Positions 5,642 to 6,377 of a DNA stretch of 6,377 bases are shown here, piece after piece (within the stretch, counting starts at the first letter, position 1; the number at the start of each line of letters is the position of its first letter). The DNA comes from Dehalococcoidia bacterium (GTDB taxonomy: Bacteria; Chloroflexota; Dehalococcoidia; SAR202; UBA826). The DNA lies in contig DTSF01000351.1 in assembly GCA_012965485.1 (NCBI GenBank), forward strand, positions 1-6,377. Direction: 5' to 3'. The notes beneath the pieces were generated by a model. The model did no database searches. It saw only the letters and a list, made by a program, of their open reading frames with translations, and was not told the DNA's origin. The position numbers and the translations under genes were made by a program.

Positions 5642-6377
5642 TTAAGAATTCCTAAATATATTTCCTCTAGAGTCTGGCGAGATACCTCCAAATTCGTAAG
5701 TTCAATCCCCTCAGAAATCGCCCAGCCTGTTAAATCTGATAATACAGCTGTCGGATTTTCAGTGTTTATTAGAACCATCCCTTCCGATATTTTAGAAATT
5801 TCTTGTATGTCAGCCGGTAATCTGCTTGGTGATTCATCCAATTTGAAGGTGATGTATGTTTGGTTGTTTGAAATTTTGAGGTCGGATAGGGATCCTTGAG
5901 TCACTAATTTTCCATGATTCATAAGTGCAACGGTGTCTGCAAGATATTCTGCTTCTTCCATGTAATGAGTTGTGAGCACAACGGTAGTACCGTCCCTTTT
6001 CAAATTTTTAATCATGTCCCAGAAAGCACGTCGGGCTGAAGGGTCAAACCCTGTAGTGGGCTCATCTAGAAATAAAAGATCAGGATTGCCGCACAGGCCG
6101 ATTGCTACGTCCAAACGCCGCTTTTGGCCCCCTGAAAGTTTCTTGACTCTTTTGTCTTTATCTTCCCTTAATCCGGTCATTTCCAGAAGTTCTGAAATTG
6201 ATCTAGGAGATTCATAAAAATTTGTGAACTGTTCCAGAATTTCGACAGCGGTTAAATATTGTTCTATACCCGTTTCTTGTATGTCAGCCGGTAATCTGCT
6301 TGGTGATTCATCCAATTTGAAGGTGATGTATGTTTGGTTGTTTGAAATACTTGAGGTCGGATAGGGATCCTTGAGTC
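5638..6377 (-). CDS. ABC transporter ATPase, DrrA-like; 5' part missing and rearranged (partial)
   Basis: From about 6279 down to the stop the frame encodes, in order, the Q loop (QETG), the signature LSGGQ (6138-6124), Walker B LLFLDEP (6078-6058), the D loop and the H loop TTHYMEEAE. A DrrA-type C-terminal extension ends LEVSRQTLEEIYLGILK. It should hydrolyse ATP to drive the permease encoded next, with which it overlaps by ATGA. Walker A and the preceding ~70-80 residues of a normal ATPase are absent. Upstream of 6279 the frame stays open to the window edge, but bases 6273-6377 copy 5799-5902 of this same gene. Hence DESPSRLPADIQE occurs twice in the translation, and farther upstream the copy is read out of its original frame because of a one-base insertion. 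No real start codon is visible; the TTG at 6315 is a Leu codon of the copied piece. The ATPase identity is certain, the 5' structure is not trustworthy. Confidence 0.88.
   Translation of the reverse strand, partial: LKDPYPTSSISNNQTYITFKLDESPSRLPADIQETGIEQYLTAVEILEQFTNFYESPRSISELLEMTGLREDKDKRVKKLSGGQKRRLDVAIGLCGNPDLLFLDEPTTGFDPSARRAFWDMIKNLKRDGTTVVLTTHYMEEAEYLADTVALMNHGKLVTQGSLSDLKISNNQTYITFKLDESPSRLPADIQEISKISEGMVLINTENPTAVLSDLTGWAISEGIELTNLEVSRQTLEEIYLGILK
5799..5902. repeat. Direct repeat, internal copy (104 bp) in the ATPase gene
   Basis: This stretch encodes the ATPase segment between the H loop and the C-terminal tail (around TQGSLSDLK...DESPSRLPADIQE). It recurs in the same orientation at 6273-6377: 76 bases are identical (5799-5874), then a short difference, then 25 identical bases (5878-5902). 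This copy keeps a sensible reading frame and position for a DrrA-type protein, so it is taken as the original. Confidence 0.95.
6273..6377. repeat. Direct repeat, terminal copy (105 bp) at the window edge
   Basis: It copies 5799-5902 at an offset of 474 bases, changing to 475 after one inserted base and one substitution at 6349-6352. It begins at a seven-base shared string, TTTCTTG, where the ATPase sequence switches from its Q loop to a region belonging 474 bases downstream in the gene, and it runs to the last base of the window. Confidence 0.95.

Noticed and set aside
5083..6217. Plus-strand frames at 5083-5358 and 5972-6217
   Set aside because: Antisense to the permease helices and to the ATPase signature/Walker B region; shadows.
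6273..6315. TTG at 6315 as the genuine ATPase start
   Set aside because: It is a Leu codon in the duplicated segment, lacks a ribosome site, and would give an ATPase without Walker A.

Overview
The window looks like a fragment of a free-living bacterial genome, most plausibly a Chloroflexota lineage of the SAR202/Dehalococcoidia type. This is inference: an enolase-superfamily dehydratase, a family III CoA-transferase, NHL-repeat and DUF1501/DUF1800 proteins and a DrrAB-type ABC exporter are a familiar mix there, and the protein wording looks Chloroflexota-like. No marker gene confirms it. Base composition is AT-leaning by eye and spacing is compact. No RNA gene, CRISPR array, insertion sequence or gap over 300 bases was seen.

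Left third, plus strand (1-2278): a likely operon made of the last 19 codons of a probable DUF1800 protein, an NHL-repeat six-bladed propeller protein (88-1083) and a DUF1501 protein of the alkaline phosphatase superfamily (1119-2222). It closes with a hairpin-plus-T terminator (2241-2278). DUF1501 and DUF1800 genes are recurrent neighbours of unknown joint function; a propeller gene between them is the most system-like arrangement here. Neither complete protein can carry an N-terminal export signal, because in-frame stops lie just upstream of both starts.

Middle, minus strand (2280-4729): a CaiB/BaiF family III CoA-transferase followed by an L-rhamnonate dehydratase-like enolase-superfamily enzyme, probably co-transcribed and suggesting catabolism of an organic acid. 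An imperfect hairpin lies between them. Both genes have better start codons than the longest open frames suggest (GTG at 3464, ATG at 4729), each chosen by a Shine-Dalgarno sequence.

Right end, minus strand (4863-6377): a DrrAB-type ABC exporter in poor condition. The permease is split into a 65-aa and a 194-aa piece by what looks like one missing base near 5444-5447. The ATPase has its Q loop, signature, Walker B and H loop, but everything N-terminal of the Q loop (including Walker A) is replaced by a second copy of a downstream part of the same gene. This gives a ~104-bp direct repeat (5799-5902 and 6273-6377). It is either a 474-bp tandem duplication or, more likely, a chimeric contig end.
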